From assembly GCF_027579695.1 (NCBI RefSeq), contig NC_083587.1, positions 56,311,738 through 56,375,737 of the forward strand: a stretch of DNA of 64,000 nucleotides, given 5' to 3'. This DNA comes from Neoarius graeffei. Taxonomy: Eukaryota; Chordata; Actinopteri; Siluriformes; Ariidae. The notes below the pieces were generated by a model that was given only the letters and a program-made list of their open reading frames with translations, had not been told where the DNA came from and searched no databases. Position numbers and translations under genes: made by a program. This document shows positions 30,966-42,115 of the stretch, one piece after another; the first letter of the stretch is position 1; every line of letters starts with the position of its first letter.

Positions 30966-31262
30966 AGAAATAAAACAAAAGAGGCTGGCTATGATATAAA
31001 AAAATTCTACAACCCAGAAACAGATGGGAGCTCCGCTTTTAGGCAGTGCCTAAATCTATATATTAACCCAACCCTGATCTTATACTTCTCCACAACTTTG
31101 TCTCTGACCTGTTTGGAGGCTCCTTGGTTTTCATGTTGCTTGCTTAGTAGTGTAGCAGAGTCAGGGTCCTTCCAGAACAGGTTGATTTATACAGACATCA
31201 TGTGACGGATCATGTGACACTTGGATTGCACACAGGTGGATCTTAACTAATTATGTGACTTA

Positions 31263-32867
31263 CAACCCCGATTCCAAAAAAGTTGGGACAAAGTACAAAT
31301 CGTAAATAAAAACGGAATGCAATAATTTACAAATCTCAAAAACTGATATTGTATTCACAATAGACCATAGACAACATATCAAATGTCGAAAGTGAGACAT
31401 TTTGAAATCTCATGCCAAATATTGGCTCATTTGAAATTTCATGACAGCAACACATCTCAAAAAAGTTGGGACAGGGGCAATAAGAGGCTGGAAAAGTTAA
31501 AGGTACAAAAAAGGAACAGCTGGAGGACCAAATTGCAACTCATTAGGTCAATTGGCAATAGGTCATTAACATGACTGGGTATAAAAAGAGCATCTTGGAG
31601 TGCCAGCGGCTCTCAGAAGTAAAGATGGGAAGAGGATCACCAATCTCCCTAATTCTGCGCCCACAAATAGTGGAGCAATATCAGAAAGGAGTTCGACAGT
31701 GTAAAATTGCAAAGAGTTTGAACATATCATCATCTACAGTGCATAATATCATCAAAAGATTCAGAGAATCTGGAAGAATCTCTGTGTGTAAGGGTCAAGG
31801 CCAGAAAACCATACTGGGTGCCCGTGATCTTCGGGCCCTTAGACGGCACTGCATCACATACAGGCATGCTTCTGTATTGGAAATCACAAAATGGGCTCAG
31901 GAATATTTCCAGAGAACATTATCTGTGAACACAATTCACCGTGCCGTCCGCCGTTGCCAGCTAAAACTCTATAGTTCAAAGAAGAAGCCGTATCTAAACA
32001 TGATCCAGAAGCGCAGACGTCTTCTCTGGGCCAAGGCTCATTTAAAATGGACTGTGGGAAAGTGGATAACTGTTCTGTGGTCAGACGAATCAAAATTTGA
32101 AGCTCTTTATGGAAATCAGGGACGCCGTGTCATTTGGACTAAAGAGGAGAAGGACGACCCAAGTTGTTATCAGCACTCAGTTCAGAAGCCTGCATCTCTG
32201 ATGGTATGGGGTTGCATTAGTGCGTGTGGCATGGGCAGCTTACACATCTGGAAAGACACCATCAATGCTGAAAGGTATATCCAGGTTCTAGAGCAACATA
32301 TGCTCCCATCCAGACGACGTCTCTTTCAGGGAAGACCTTGCATTTTCCAACATGACAATGCCAAACCACATACTGCATCAATTACAGCATCATGGCTGCG
32401 TAGAAGAAGGGTCCGGGTACTGAACTGGCCAGCCTGCAGTCCAGATCTTTCACTCATAGAAAACATTTGGCGCATCATAAAACGGAAGATACGACAAAAA
32501 AGACCTAAGACAGTTGAACAACTAGAATCCTACATTAGACGAGAATGGGTTAACATTCCTATCCCTAAACTTGAGCAACTTGTCTCCTCAGTCCCCAGAC
32601 GTTTACAGACTGTTGTAAAGAGAAAAGGGGATGTCTCACAGTGGTAAACATGGCCTTGTCCCAACTTTTTTGAGATGTGTTGTTGTCATGAAATTTAAAA
32701 TCACCTATTTTTTCTCTTTAAATGATACATTTTCTCAGTTTAAACATTTGATATGTCATCTATGTTCTATTCTGAATAAAATATGGAATTTTGAAACTTC
32801 CACATCGTTGCATTCCGTTTTTATTGACAATTTGTACTTTGTCCCAACTTTTTTGGAATCGGGGTTG
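31263..32867 (+). mobile_element. Tc1-like transposon, family A, copy 2 (apparently complete)
   Basis: 1605 bp between TA at 31261-31262 and 32868-32869, inserted in family L Tc1. Both ~200-bp terminal repeats are present, each with two direct copies of aaaaaagttgggaca (31275 and ~31456 on the left; mirrored on the right). The transposase ORF is uninterrupted. It is very close in sequence to copy 1 at 3631-5232. Confidence 0.97.
31625..32647 (+). CDS. Tc1 transposase, uninterrupted (340 aa)
   Basis: Start chosen at MGRGSPISLILRPQIVEQYQ, the usual Tc1 start and length; an in-frame ATG at 31571 would add 18 residues that overlap the terminal repeat. Residues ~1-110: bipartite HTH DNA-binding domain (GVRQCKIAKSLNISSSTVHN). 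Catalytic triad: [18 protein letters not shown] and SLIENIWR, with 34 residues between the second Asp and Glu (DD34E). One oddity is SLIEN where copy 1 and most Tc1 enzymes have SPIEN or NPIEN next to the catalytic Glu. It acts in the nucleus on the element's own ends. Coding capacity is complete; activity cannot be judged from sequence. Confidence 0.95.
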   Translation: MGRGSPISLILRPQIVEQYQKGVRQCKIAKSLNISSSTVHNIIKRFRESGRISVCKGQGQKTILGARDLRALRRHCITYRHASVLEITKWAQEYFQRTLSVNTIHRAVRRCQLKLYSSKKKPYLNMIQKRRRLLWAKAHLKWTVGKWITVLWSDESKFEALYGNQGRRVIWTKEEKDDPSCYQHSVQKPASLMVWGCISACGMGSLHIWKDTINAERYIQVLEQHMLPSRRRLFQGRPCIFQHDNAKPHTASITASWLRRRRVRVLNWPACSPDLSLIENIWRIIKRKIRQKRPKTVEQLESYIRREWVNIPIPKLEQLVSSVPRRLQTVVKRKGDVSQW

Positions 32868-33519
32868 TATAAAGTGAATTGGTTGGACCAGCTCTTACTT
32901 AGGGGTTTCATACGAAAGGGGGTGAATACTTATGCACACTCCAGATTTCTGTTTTTTTTTCCATCTTAATTATTGTTTGTGTCACAATAAAACAATTTTC
33001 ACCTTTAAAGTTGTAGGCATGTTGTGTAAATCAAATGGTGCTAACCCTCCAAAAATCCATTTTAATTCCAGCTTGAAATGCAACAAAACAGGACAAACAC
33101 CAAGGGGGATGAATACTTTTGCAAGACACTGTAAATATCTTATGAACTTTTCAGTCTTATTTTGCCTCTGTCCCAACTTTTGTGTGTGTGTTACAGGCGT
33201 CAAATTCTACCTTCATTTCGATTTATAAAATAAAGTTAAATTCGTTAGTAAAACTACTGAAAATCTTTTCTTGGTACTTTTGTCAGGTATATAAATTTTT
33301 ACATGAATTAACAAATCACAGGTTTTTGTTTTTATTGCATTTTGGAAAATATCCCAACTTTTCTGGAAATGGGGTTTATGATTTATGAACTTGCTTCTTG
33401 TTTTAATGTAGCATCTTTCATGCAGTGATTTCTCACTTGTGATATTACAACACACACAGAAATTGACTCTTTTTAAGAAATGTTTAAGGTTACTGCAACA
33501 ACCCTGCTGGTCTGTAAAG

Positions 33520-33595
33520 GACATCGCAGTGTCACTGAAGAGTGTTTGAGTTCCGTAACCACACCAGAGACGCGTCTGTTACAGCTCAGCTGCAG
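33520..33595 (+). CDS. Exon-like segment 2 (paralogue group)
   Basis: Ends at a good donor (cagctgcag|gtatgt). Its start is uncertain: tctgtaaag|gac aligns with the acceptors of the related segments but is a weak site. One frame is open through it (VTEECLSSVTTPETRLLQLSC). cagctcagctgcagg aligns with cagctcagctgaagg of the segment at 48731-48803, and accacaccagaga with the segment at 23666. Confidence 0.35.
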
Positions 33596-33599
33596 GTAT

Positions 33600-34154
33600 G
33601 TACTCTCTCTCTGCTCCAAGAATTGGACACATCTCACACTCTTGATTTATTGTTTTAATAATGTCACAAATGTTTAGTCAAATTGTAGATTGGTGCAAAA
33701 TTCTCCTGTCTTAGACTTTATTCCATTTTGTTAACTTTGTCTCCTGAAAGTACTGCTTCTGTTACTATAACAACTACTAGTCCTCCTTGCTATTAATAAC
33801 CAAAATAATGATGTTTCAATTATACACTGAGTTGTTAGTTTATAAATTAAACCAATATAGCAACTTAGGATATTTTTTCAAATCTTCTTGAAATTGAATC
33901 TATTGCACACTGTAATGCCATTCTTATTTCCAAATGACTACAATAATACATATATATAAAATGTGTGTGTGTAATATATTACATACAAGTATTGATTTAC
34001 AACAGATTAAAGAAAAAACACACCCCCACCACCAAACGCACAAGATGCCAACTATAAATGAGTCATAAAGTGACACACTTCTGTGTGAAGGATTAGTCAT
34101 ATAAAGATTGTGGTAGACCATTTTATTGTATATAATCATCTCCAGGAAGTGACC
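33600..34154 (+). other. AT-rich non-coding stretch
   Basis: No gene or recognised repeat, apart from a (TG)n-like stretch near 33960 and an A/C-rich run (aaaacacacccccaccaccaaac) near 34014. Confidence 0.4.
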
Positions 34155-35175
34155 CTTAGCAAAAAGAAGTTTATTCAAGTGTACTATGAGTATACTTAGT
34201 TTTTACTAAAACTGATGAAGTATACTTGAAGTTGACTTTTTTAAACTATATTTTATATACTTAAGAATAGTATAGTGAAGTATACTTGGCTTATACTTAA
34301 AAGTATAAACAAAAGTCTAAGACTAAGTACATTAATACTAAGACTTACACTTATACTTTAATACTAAAACTTGTACTTTAGTATACTTTTTAAGTTTTTC
34401 TGCCACAAAGTACTAATACTTAGTATATCTTGCTCCAAGTGCATAATAAGGTCAAGTCATTGACTCATGCTTAACATTTAATTTATATATTAATATAATA
34501 TAATGCTGGAGTTTAAAACTTTACAGTATATAGCATGTGTGCTCAATTGCATTATCTTTATGTACCTTAAAATCATACACAAAAACAGAAAAACTTTTGA
34601 CTTGACTTTATTGATCAATTTCTCCAGTAAGGAAGGACTTGGTTTCATAGGTCTTTGTTTTTGAAATGTTTGAAAATATATCAAACTTGTTTTCAACATT
34701 CTGTCTTGTGATTTTGTAAATGCATCACACTTGTGTACATACAGTATTAGTAAACTTTAAGAATACTTTAAGGAGTATATTTCTAGTATATAAATAGTAA
34801 GCTACAAGTAATATGCCAAGCAAACTTAAAGTATAACAAGTAAACTCGTGAAATAACCAACGTTTATAACAGTATACTTAATGTATACAATAATAAACTA
34901 ACAATAGGGAGTCGAAGTATATAACTAGGGTGTGTCGTGGCTCAGTTGACTAAGGCACCATGCCATAACTCTGGGGACCCGGGTTTGATTCCAACCTGAG
35001 GTCATTTCCCGATCCCTCCCCATCTCTCTCCAACTCATTTCCTGTCTCCACACTGTCCTATCCAATAAAGGTGAAAAAAGCCCAAAAAATATCTTTAAAA
35101 AGAAGTATATAACTAGTACAATGGCAGTATATCGATAAGTGTACTTGTGGTATACTTTAAGCATACGAGAGGGAA
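34155..35175. repeat. TATACTT-rich unclassified repeat
   Basis: Dozens of copies of agtatactt/aagtatac/tatacttaa variants across 34180-34440, 34735-34920 and 35105-35170. Similar short-motif-rich elements occur in many fishes. It has no coding capacity and is interrupted by a tRNA-derived SINE. Confidence 0.5.
34929..35101 (+). mobile_element. tRNA-derived SINE with 15-bp target duplication
   Basis: 173 bp: A box gtggctcagttgactaaggc, B box ggtttgattcc, then the unrelated body (gaggtcatttcccgatccct) and a short A-rich tail. Flanked by gaagtatataactag at 34914-34928 and 35102-35116. A different SINE family from the V-SINEs in this window. Confidence 0.93.
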
Positions 35176-35944
35176 ATTCTGAATTTTATGTAAATATCTC
35201 TATAGATAATTTATATAATAAGTGGCAAAGTGTGTTTGTTTGTGTAACCCCTATTTAGTGTCTTCCCTATACTGAAGTCACACTCGTAGACTAACAGGAT
35301 CCTGGGTTTCCAGTGGTTTATGGGGAATTTACTGGTCTTCCTGTCTACCATTTACAATTGGGGAACTCACCATTAAACCTAGAACAGTAGGCCTATGTAT
35401 TAAATAAAAAACTTGCGCAGTGCCTCCACTGAGGAAATACTGTACCAGTAACCCTGACATACACTATGTAAATCTTCAGAAATTAGATATAACAAAAGTA
35501 AAGGCAACACCACTCTTTCAAGGAAATATAACAAATAGGTGACATTTATTTTACTTTGCGCCCACCTGAAATTAAATTTAAGAATGATTGAACTGAAATT
35601 AGTGTATGGGTGTGTAAAATGTATGCGAATGTATGCCAATATGAAATAAAATAAACTCTTATGTCATTCTGTCACCTTTGACACCCTCATGAACATAAAA
35701 GATACCCCTAGCCACCTCTGTAACCCTTATGAGAGGAATGACTATTCAAAAAAAGAAAAGAATAGCCTACACTTTACAATATAGGTCAGTTAGTGAAAGT
35801 ACAATACAGTGTCCATCAAAATCTACTCTATGCCTATAGGCATAAAATCTCCAAAATACCATGCGGTTTAATCAGTCAATGAACAGCAAGCTTGCAAACA
35901 AAACGTTGGGGCCCATTATGTTGGTGCACATGACGGGAAAAAAA
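35176..35944 (+). other. Non-coding stretch
   Basis: No gene is recognised. It adjoins the Tc1 at 35947 and may include the outer part of the Gypsy LTR split by that Tc1, but no LTR end or target duplication could be fixed. Confidence 0.3.
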
Positions 35945-35946
35945 TA

Positions 35947-37551
35947 CAGTGGGGCAAAAAAGTATTTAGTCAGCCACCAATTGTGCAAGTTCTCCCACTT
36001 AAAAAGATGAGAGAGGCCTGTAATTTTCATCATAGGTACACTTCAGCTATGAGAGACAGAATGGGGAGAAAGAATCCAGGAAATCACATTGTAGGATTTT
36101 TAATGAATTAATTGGTAAATTCCTCTGTAAAATAAGTATTTGGTCACCTACAAACAAGCAAGATTTCTGGCTCTCATAGACCTGTAACTACTTCTTTAAG
36201 AGGCTCCTCTGTCCTCCACTAGTTACCTGTATTAATGGCACCTGTTTGAACTCGTTATCAGTATAAAAGACACCTGTCCACAAGCTCAAACAGTCACACT
36301 CCAAACTCCACTATGGCCAAGACCAAAGAGCTGTCAAAGGACACCAGAAACAAAATTGTAGGCCTGCACCAGGCTGGGAAGACTGAATCTGCAATAGGTA
36401 AGCAGCTTGGTGTGAAGAAATCAACTGTGGGAGCAATTATTAGAAAATGGAAGACATACAAGACCACTGATAATCTCCCTCGATCTGGGGCTCCACGCAA
36501 GATCTCACCCCGTGGGGTCAAAATGATCACAAGAACGGTGAGCAAAAATCCCAGAACCACATGGGGGGGCCTAGTGAATGACCTGCAGAGAGCTGGGACC
36601 AAAGTAATAAAGGCTACCATCAGTAACACACTACGCCGCCAGGGACTCAAATCCTGCAGTGCCAGACGTGTCCCCCTGCTTAAGCCAGTACATGTCCAGG
36701 CCTGTCTGAAGTTTGCTAGAGAGCATTTGGATGATCCAGAAGAGGATTGGGAGAATGTCATATGGTCAGATGAAACCAAAATAGAACTTTTTGGTAAAAA
36801 CTCAACTTGTCGTGTTTGGAGGAGAAAGAATGCTGAGTTGCATCCAAAGAACACCATACCTACTGTGAAGCATGGGGGTGGAAACATCATGCTTTGGGGC
36901 TGTTTTTCTGCAAAGGGACCAGGACGACTGATCCGTGTAAAGGAAAGAATGAATGGGGCCATGTATCGTGAGATTTTGAGTGAAAACCTCCTTCCATCAG
37001 CAAGGGCATTGAAGATGAAACGTGGCTGGGTCTTTCAGCATGACAATAATCCCAAACACACTGCCCGGGCAACGAAGGAGTGGCTTCGTAAGAAGCATTT
37101 CAAGGTCCTGGAGTAGCCTAGCCAGTCTCCAGATCTCAACCCCATAGAAAATCTTTGGAGGGAGTTGAAAGTCCGTGTTGCCCAGCGACAGCCCCAAAAC
37201 ATCACTGCTCTAGAGGAGATCTGCATGGAGGAATGGGCCAAAATACCAGCAACAGTGTGTGAAAACCTTGTGAAGACTTACAGAAAACGTTTGACCTCTG
37301 TCATTGCCAACAAAGGGTATATAACAAAGTACTGAGATGAACTTTTGTTATTGACCAAATACTTATTTTCCACCATAATTTGCAAATAAATTCTTTAAAA
37401 ATCAGACAATGTGATTTTCTGGATTTTTTTTTCTCATTTTGTCTCTCATAGTTGAGGTATACCTATGATGAAAATTACAGGCCTCTCTCATCTTTTTAAG
37501 TGGGAGAACTTGCACAATTGGTGACTGACTAAATACTTTTTTGCCCCACTG
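35947..37551 (+). mobile_element. Tc1-like transposon, family C
   Basis: 1605 bp between TA at 35945-35946 and 37552-37553. Inverted ends of ~110 bp begin cagtggggcaaaaaagtatt. The transposase is full length except for one nonsense codon. It lies at the edge of, or within, the Gypsy LTR region. Confidence 0.95.
36313..37335 (+). pseudogene. Tc1 family C transposase, single nonsense codon
   Basis: Start [20 protein letters not shown] at 36313; full frame of 341 codons to the stop at 37333-37335. HTH region ~1-110, [10 protein letters not shown] (first Asp), [17 protein letters not shown] (second Asp) and [11 protein letters not shown] (Glu). The only lesion is TAG at 37114-37116, where the family has Trp (VLEW-PSQ), a one-base G-to-A change. 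The protein would be cut just before the Glu, so it is inactive unless read through. Confidence 0.93.
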
Positions 37552-37553
37552 TA

Positions 37554-38413
37554 TAGATATATAATCCACAATGCAACATCCAATGCCGAATGAAATCTGA
37601 CATAAGGAAACTGATGTTCACTCACACCGTCACAGTGGTTGAGGGGTGAAAACGCAGTTGAGCCAGTTACTCACGAACAGTTCAGAATGCGTAGCGAGCA
37701 GCCGATGGCTGAGGAGGCTTTCTCCGTGTAGCAGTAGGCGGTCCAGTTGACAAAGAGTCTTTACCGAGCGAGCCTTTCTTCCAAAGTGACTTCGCTAGCT
37801 TGACCAACAGTTTGTGCACTCAGTTCGATATGTTATTGCAATAAAGAGAGTGCTGAGCTTAACTCAGCTGACCTTTAGGCTACTATTATACTTCCGAACT
37901 TGGTAATATGCAGCTAGGAAAAGAAACGCCAAAATCATGAGCTGTCTAACACATTTCAAACAAACGTAAACACACTCAGGACCTTATCACTGCATATAAT
38001 TAGTCATGTTTGGGCTAGTAGCTTATTAGCTATACTCTCTTTTAAATGTCAAATAAATCTCAATTCAAAGCTTTTGCTCCTTCAGCTCTCGGCCCTGCAT
38101 CCAACCACTTCGTAGCCCAAACGCATTCTGGCGTCTTGCATCTGCGTATTCAGTAGCTGCAGATTCTCCATCCCCTGTCCCAAATTCTAATTGGCCCAAT
38201 TCATACCTTTACCGGTACTTCTAAACTTACACAGGATTGGTTACACCATAAACATTTTAGCGCGAAACATACATAATGTCCAAATGAAAAACATTGTGTT
38301 ATGGTACTTGCAGTCACCATCAATAATGAAATGTAATAAACTATATTATCATCTTACATTTGTAAAGACCTTAATGAAACACGAGGCTACTATTTTAGTA
38401 GGATCTTACACAC
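37554..38413 (-). mobile_element. Probable Gypsy 3' LTR region
   Basis: On the minus strand a polypurine tract (aatttggtggggggag, 38399-38415 reversed) follows the pol region and is followed by tgtgtaagatcc, the expected start of a 3' LTR. The other LTR end is not determined because a Tc1 lies at 35947-37551 and the 5' LTR is missing. Inference from position and polypurine tract only. Confidence 0.45.
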
Positions 38414-38586
38414 TCCCCCCACCAAATTACAGCATGCCCCCATGCTGTTCAAAAGGGTATCTCAAGCCAGTGTAGGTTCTCAAACACAAAGAAAATGAAA
38501 AGGAAAGAAAAAAATATTAAGAGGTATAGTCATTGAGTCATCACTATACAGTGAGTGCAGGGGAAAGGTTAGGCAACATGATGAAG

Positions 38587-41500
38587 TTAACATAAAATTT
38601 GAGGAGTGCACCACCATGCATGTAATCTATTAAAGTTATCTGGAAACTGAACTGTTTTGGCAGTAACTAAATGATCACTACAACTCTGAGGAATCAACAC
38701 AGTTTCCCTAGTAGGCTCTCTTAAAGTGCCATAAGTAAATCTTTCAGCGGGTTTCCTCTCCCGTTGTGATCTTCTACCTATATATGGGGGATCAACACTT
38801 CCTACATTAAAGTCTTCTGTAGGCACACCCTCTGAAACACAGTTGTGATTTCCTATAGTTTCATTCAAAACCCCATCTGCCCCCTCCCCTTCGTCTTGAA
38901 CAGTAGATTCACACTCATCACCCTCAGACTCAGCTGGGTAGGAGTCTATTCCCAACAAATCAGCAATAGGATGAAACTCTGTTAACATATCAGCAGTCAG
39001 TTCAGACTCTACTCCTGGCAAATCACCTGTAGTTTCTATAACTTCTGTCCCTGCTGTCTCTATGGCAGACTCATCATGTTCTAGAGGTACTGAGCCCTGC
39101 ATACCCGGTCTAGTAGTCTCGGTCAGATTGAAATCTTCAGGATAATATCCAAATTCAGACTCTGAGTCCAAAGAATAACATTCTCTCTGAGGTACATCAG
39201 ACAAAGGGTCAGAATTCTGTGCAGAATGTCCACTTCATTCTTTAGCCTTCCTACGTCTAATGGCTCTGGGAGAAGAAACAGGCTTTGGATCATTCTCAGC
39301 ATTCAATCTAACTTCTTGTCCTAAGGGCAGAATGTGATTCCAATGCATCACTTTCACAGGTCCACTGCCATCTACTGGTTTTAGTTGATACATGGGAAGG
39401 TCAGACATTTGGCTCTCTATCATGTAAAGACTTGAACTCCAGCAATCAGCCAGCTTCTGTTTCCCTTTTAGCCCAAGGTTACGAATGAGAACTTTATCTC
39501 CAGGACTCAGGGAGTGGTAGCGCACTTTCTGATCATATCTTTCTTTATTTCCTTGATTTAACTTTGCAGCAGTGCTCTGAGTCAGTTGATACGCTGCTTG
39601 AAGTTCCTGTTTCATTCTTGACACATACTTGGTATGCGAAGCTGAAGATGTACCATTGGCAGATACACCAAAACAGACGTCCACCGGCAGTCTTGCTTCC
39701 CTTCCAAACATTAGGAAGCATGGCGAGAATCCGGTGGCTTCATTTGGAGTACAATTGTAGGCATGCACAAGGTGGGCTATGTGCTGACTTCATTTCTGCT
39801 TTTGACTCGGGTCAAGTGTCCCTAACATATTCAAAAGTGTCTGGTTAAACCTTTCCGGTTGCAGATCACCTTGAGGGTGATAGGGAGAGGTTCGGGACTT
39901 TCTGATGCCCAACATTGTCAACATCTTCACTAACTGGCTTTCAAAGTCCCTCCCTTGATCTGAATGTATGCATGCCGGGAGACCATAAGGGATGAAATAC
40001 TTCTCCCACAGTGTTCTTGCTACAGTTATGGCTTTCTGATCTCGCATTGGAAACGCCTATGCATAACGAGCAAAATGGTCTGTTACCACTAACACATTGC
40101 ACACATTACGACTATCGGGTTCAATAGATAGAAAGTCAATACACACAAGATCAAGTGGCCCTGAACTGTGCATATGAGATAACGGTGCAGCTCTCTGTGG
40201 CAGAGTCTTTCTCTTTATACATCGCTCGCATGTCCTGCAGTACGACTCCACATCAGCCTTCGTATGTAGCCAGAAAAATCTGTCACGTATTAAAGCATAT
40301 GTCTTGTCAAAACCCAAATGCCTTGTTTGGTCATGCAGGGATTTCAACACAAAACTATGCAACTCTTTGGGCAACACAAGTTGCTTCCTAAGGCGTCCAT
40401 CAGACAACCTCACTGTTCTATACAATAAATCATGATCAAGGCACAGCTTGTGGCATTCTCTTTTGAAAAGTCGGATGTCTGGATGGTCTAAATGTATTTC
40501 ATTGGCTGATTGCTGCTGCTGTACAGCAAGCAATACTGGTTCCAGGAAAGGATCAGTATGCTGCGCTGCTCGCTGTTCACTTGAGCTGAACTTGGGTAAC
40601 AGGTCTGTCATTACAGCCGTTGTTTGACAGTAGGCTTTGGGCAGAGCAGAGACATGAGCACCAATCTGCTGGATGACACAAGGATAGGAGAGATGGCTTA
40701 CTCCATTCCCTGTCGACCCAGACTGGCAAAGTGCTCGTACTCCTAGGACTGGTATCTCATGCCATTCATCGGCAGCTGACAAACTTGGGTGTGGGTGTCT
40801 TGACAGAGAGTCTGCATCGATGTTATTCCGCCCCAGCCTATATTTGAGACTGAAGTTGTATGTAGACAAAGCTGATAACTATCTGTGGCCAGTTGTGTCG
40901 AGTTTTGCTGATGTCAAAATATAGGTCAAGGGATTGTTATCAGTTCTCACTTCGAACAAGGCCCCATACAAGTAGTCATGTAGTCTATCAACCATGGCCC
41001 ACTTTAGAGCTAAAAACTCTAATTTGTGTGTGGGATAGTTTTTCTCTGATGGAGACAGGCTTCTGCTAATGAAGGCAACAGGTTGGAGTCCCTCATCATG
41101 TTCCTGATATAAAACACCTCTGAGTCCATCTGTACTTGCATCTACATGCAAGACATAGGGCTTCTGCGAGTCAGTAAACGCCAACACTGGTGCCTGCGTT
41201 AACTGGGTCTTCAGCTCTTTCACAGCATTCACTCCACTGGGAGCCAAAAGGTTCTGAGGGCTTAAAGAAGGTCTTACTGGTAATGGGCTCTCCAGTTTTC
41301 GCTTTCTTGGACCAGGAACCAGATGGATACCCTTGGAGCAGTTCATTAAGGGGGCGGCACAGTCTTGAAAAATCTCTTACAAAACGTCGATAGTAACCAC
41401 AGATTCCCAAAAAGGATCTGAGCTCTGTCACAGTGTTAGGCCTAGGCCAGGACACAACGGCCTCTATCTTTGATGGGTCGGTGGCAATTCCATCTTGGGA

Positions 41501-41664
41501 CACTATGTGTCCTACATAGGTGACAGAGGTTCTGTCGAACTGACATTTATCAAGTGACAACTTTTAAGCCTTCTTCTCTCAGTCGGTCAAGGACTTTTAA
41601 CAACCTGTCTTCATGTTCCTCGATGGTTCTGCCAAAAACTATCAAATCATCCAGGTACACCAAG
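38587..41664 (-). pseudogene. Ty3/Gypsy retrotransposon pol remnant
   Basis: Minus-strand domains in order: reverse transcriptase from LVYLDDLIVF (YLDD at 41646-41657) through DKCQFDRTSVTYVGHIVSQ and FLGICGYYRRFVRDF; RNase H (VLHVDASTDGLRGVLYQ, VRTDNNPLTYIL); integrase zinc domain and core (HDQTRHLGFDKTY, CRTCERCIKRK, VCIDFLSIEPDSR, HSDQGRDFES, SPYHPQG); and C-terminal RSQRERKPAERFTYGTL. Frameshifts occur near 41560 and 41300, with stops at 40879, 40057, 39790 and 39235. Gag, protease, the RT fingers and the 5' LTR are absent: the element is cut at ~41664. Confidence 0.9.
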
Positions 41665-41684
41665 GACCTTACATTTGTCTTGAG

Positions 41685-42115
41685 CTAACGTTGCCATTTC
41701 TGGAAGGATTTTCACCAAATTTGGCAAGTAGGTCCAGGGATGACCCGGAATTTTGCAGATATAAACAAAATTCATGTATGGGCCCCAGGAAGGTCCCTGG
41801 GGGGCAGAACATCCACTCACCCACTCCCTCAATGCCCTTCATGTTACATTTATCAACACAAACTCTTGACAGATCTTCACTAAACTTGGCATGTACTGTA
41901 GGTACAGGAGATATCCACAATTTGGCAGAACTCAGAAATTCCATATTTGGACCCCAGGGGGTCCCTGGTGGGCCTCTGGGTGGTGGATATTTGGATTTTT
42001 GTTTGTCTTGGGTTAACATCACCATTTCTTGAAGTATCTTCACCAAATTTGACATGGAAGTCTGGAAGCAACCCAGAATTTTGCAAAACCCAGGCAACCT
42101 GCTAGTATATGTAAA
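41685..42115 (+). repeat. Degenerate ~150-bp tandem repeats
   Basis: Three units sharing ttcaccaaatttgg/ttcactaaacttgg and ccccaggaaggtccctgg/ccccagggggtccctgg, starting near 41690, 41845 and 42010. No coding signal (ORFs are shadows). It directly abuts the truncated Gypsy. Confidence 0.65.

Larger units (their letters stand above)
26313..31058. mobile_element. Unclassified element U, split by a hAT
   Basis: Inserted in family L Tc1 at a TA-rich site (ttttttaTA | gcggcgctccagcggagc ... cctaaatc | TATAttaaccc). Left piece 26313-26395, right piece 30791-31058. The ends are short hairpin-like GC sequences (gctccagcggagc; gggagctccgctttt). The right piece contains a 40-bp tandem repeat. There is no protein, so it is a MITE-like or satellite-bearing element of unknown class. 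Confidence 0.55.
25387..31134 (-). pseudogene. Tc1 family L transposase, interrupted
   Basis: Start ATG at 31134 (MKTKEPPNRSETKLWR, frame then shifted), HTH continuing at 26292-25924 on the other side of the insertion (MPQSTIKSIRAKWKEYG, GRPSKLTDQARRAL), first catalytic position WSNETKI with Asn in place of Asp, then frameshifts and the C-terminal AAKGGSIKY stop at 25387-25389. The loss of the first Asp, indels and a 4.7-kb insertion in the DNA-binding domain make it dead. Confidence 0.8.
25150..33131 (-). mobile_element. Tc1-like transposon, family L (long terminal repeats), host of the nest
   Basis: Left terminal repeat ~25150-25370 and right terminal repeat 32918-33131 are ~210-bp inverted copies (gaaatctggagtgtgcatag / gcacactccagatttctg; aaggtacaaattgtgttg / caattttcacctttaaag). 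The right end is followed by TA (33132-33133). The transposase, on the minus strand, is split by an unclassified element (26313-31058) and a family A Tc1 (31263-32867). Removing the inserts leaves a normal ~1.6-kb element. Confidence 0.85.
24510..33376 (-). mobile_element. Tc1-like transposon, family Z, disrupted outermost element of a nest
   Basis: An old minus-strand Tc1 recognisable in three pieces. 24510-24756 encodes the N-terminal HTH region on the minus strand (FREFGDISVCKRQGQKPLL...). 24963-25149 is its 5' untranslated part. 33134-33376 holds the 5' terminal repeat ending ttctggaaatggggttta. The C-terminal half and left terminus are missing. It was split by the family L Tc1 at 25150-33131. 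Confidence 0.6.

Noticed and set aside
34929..35010. Possible tRNA gene
   Set aside because: A and B boxes belong to a SINE: unrelated body, tail and 15-bp target duplication follow.
36294..36962. 222-codon minus-strand ORF
   Set aside because: Antisense shadow of the Tc1 family C transposase.
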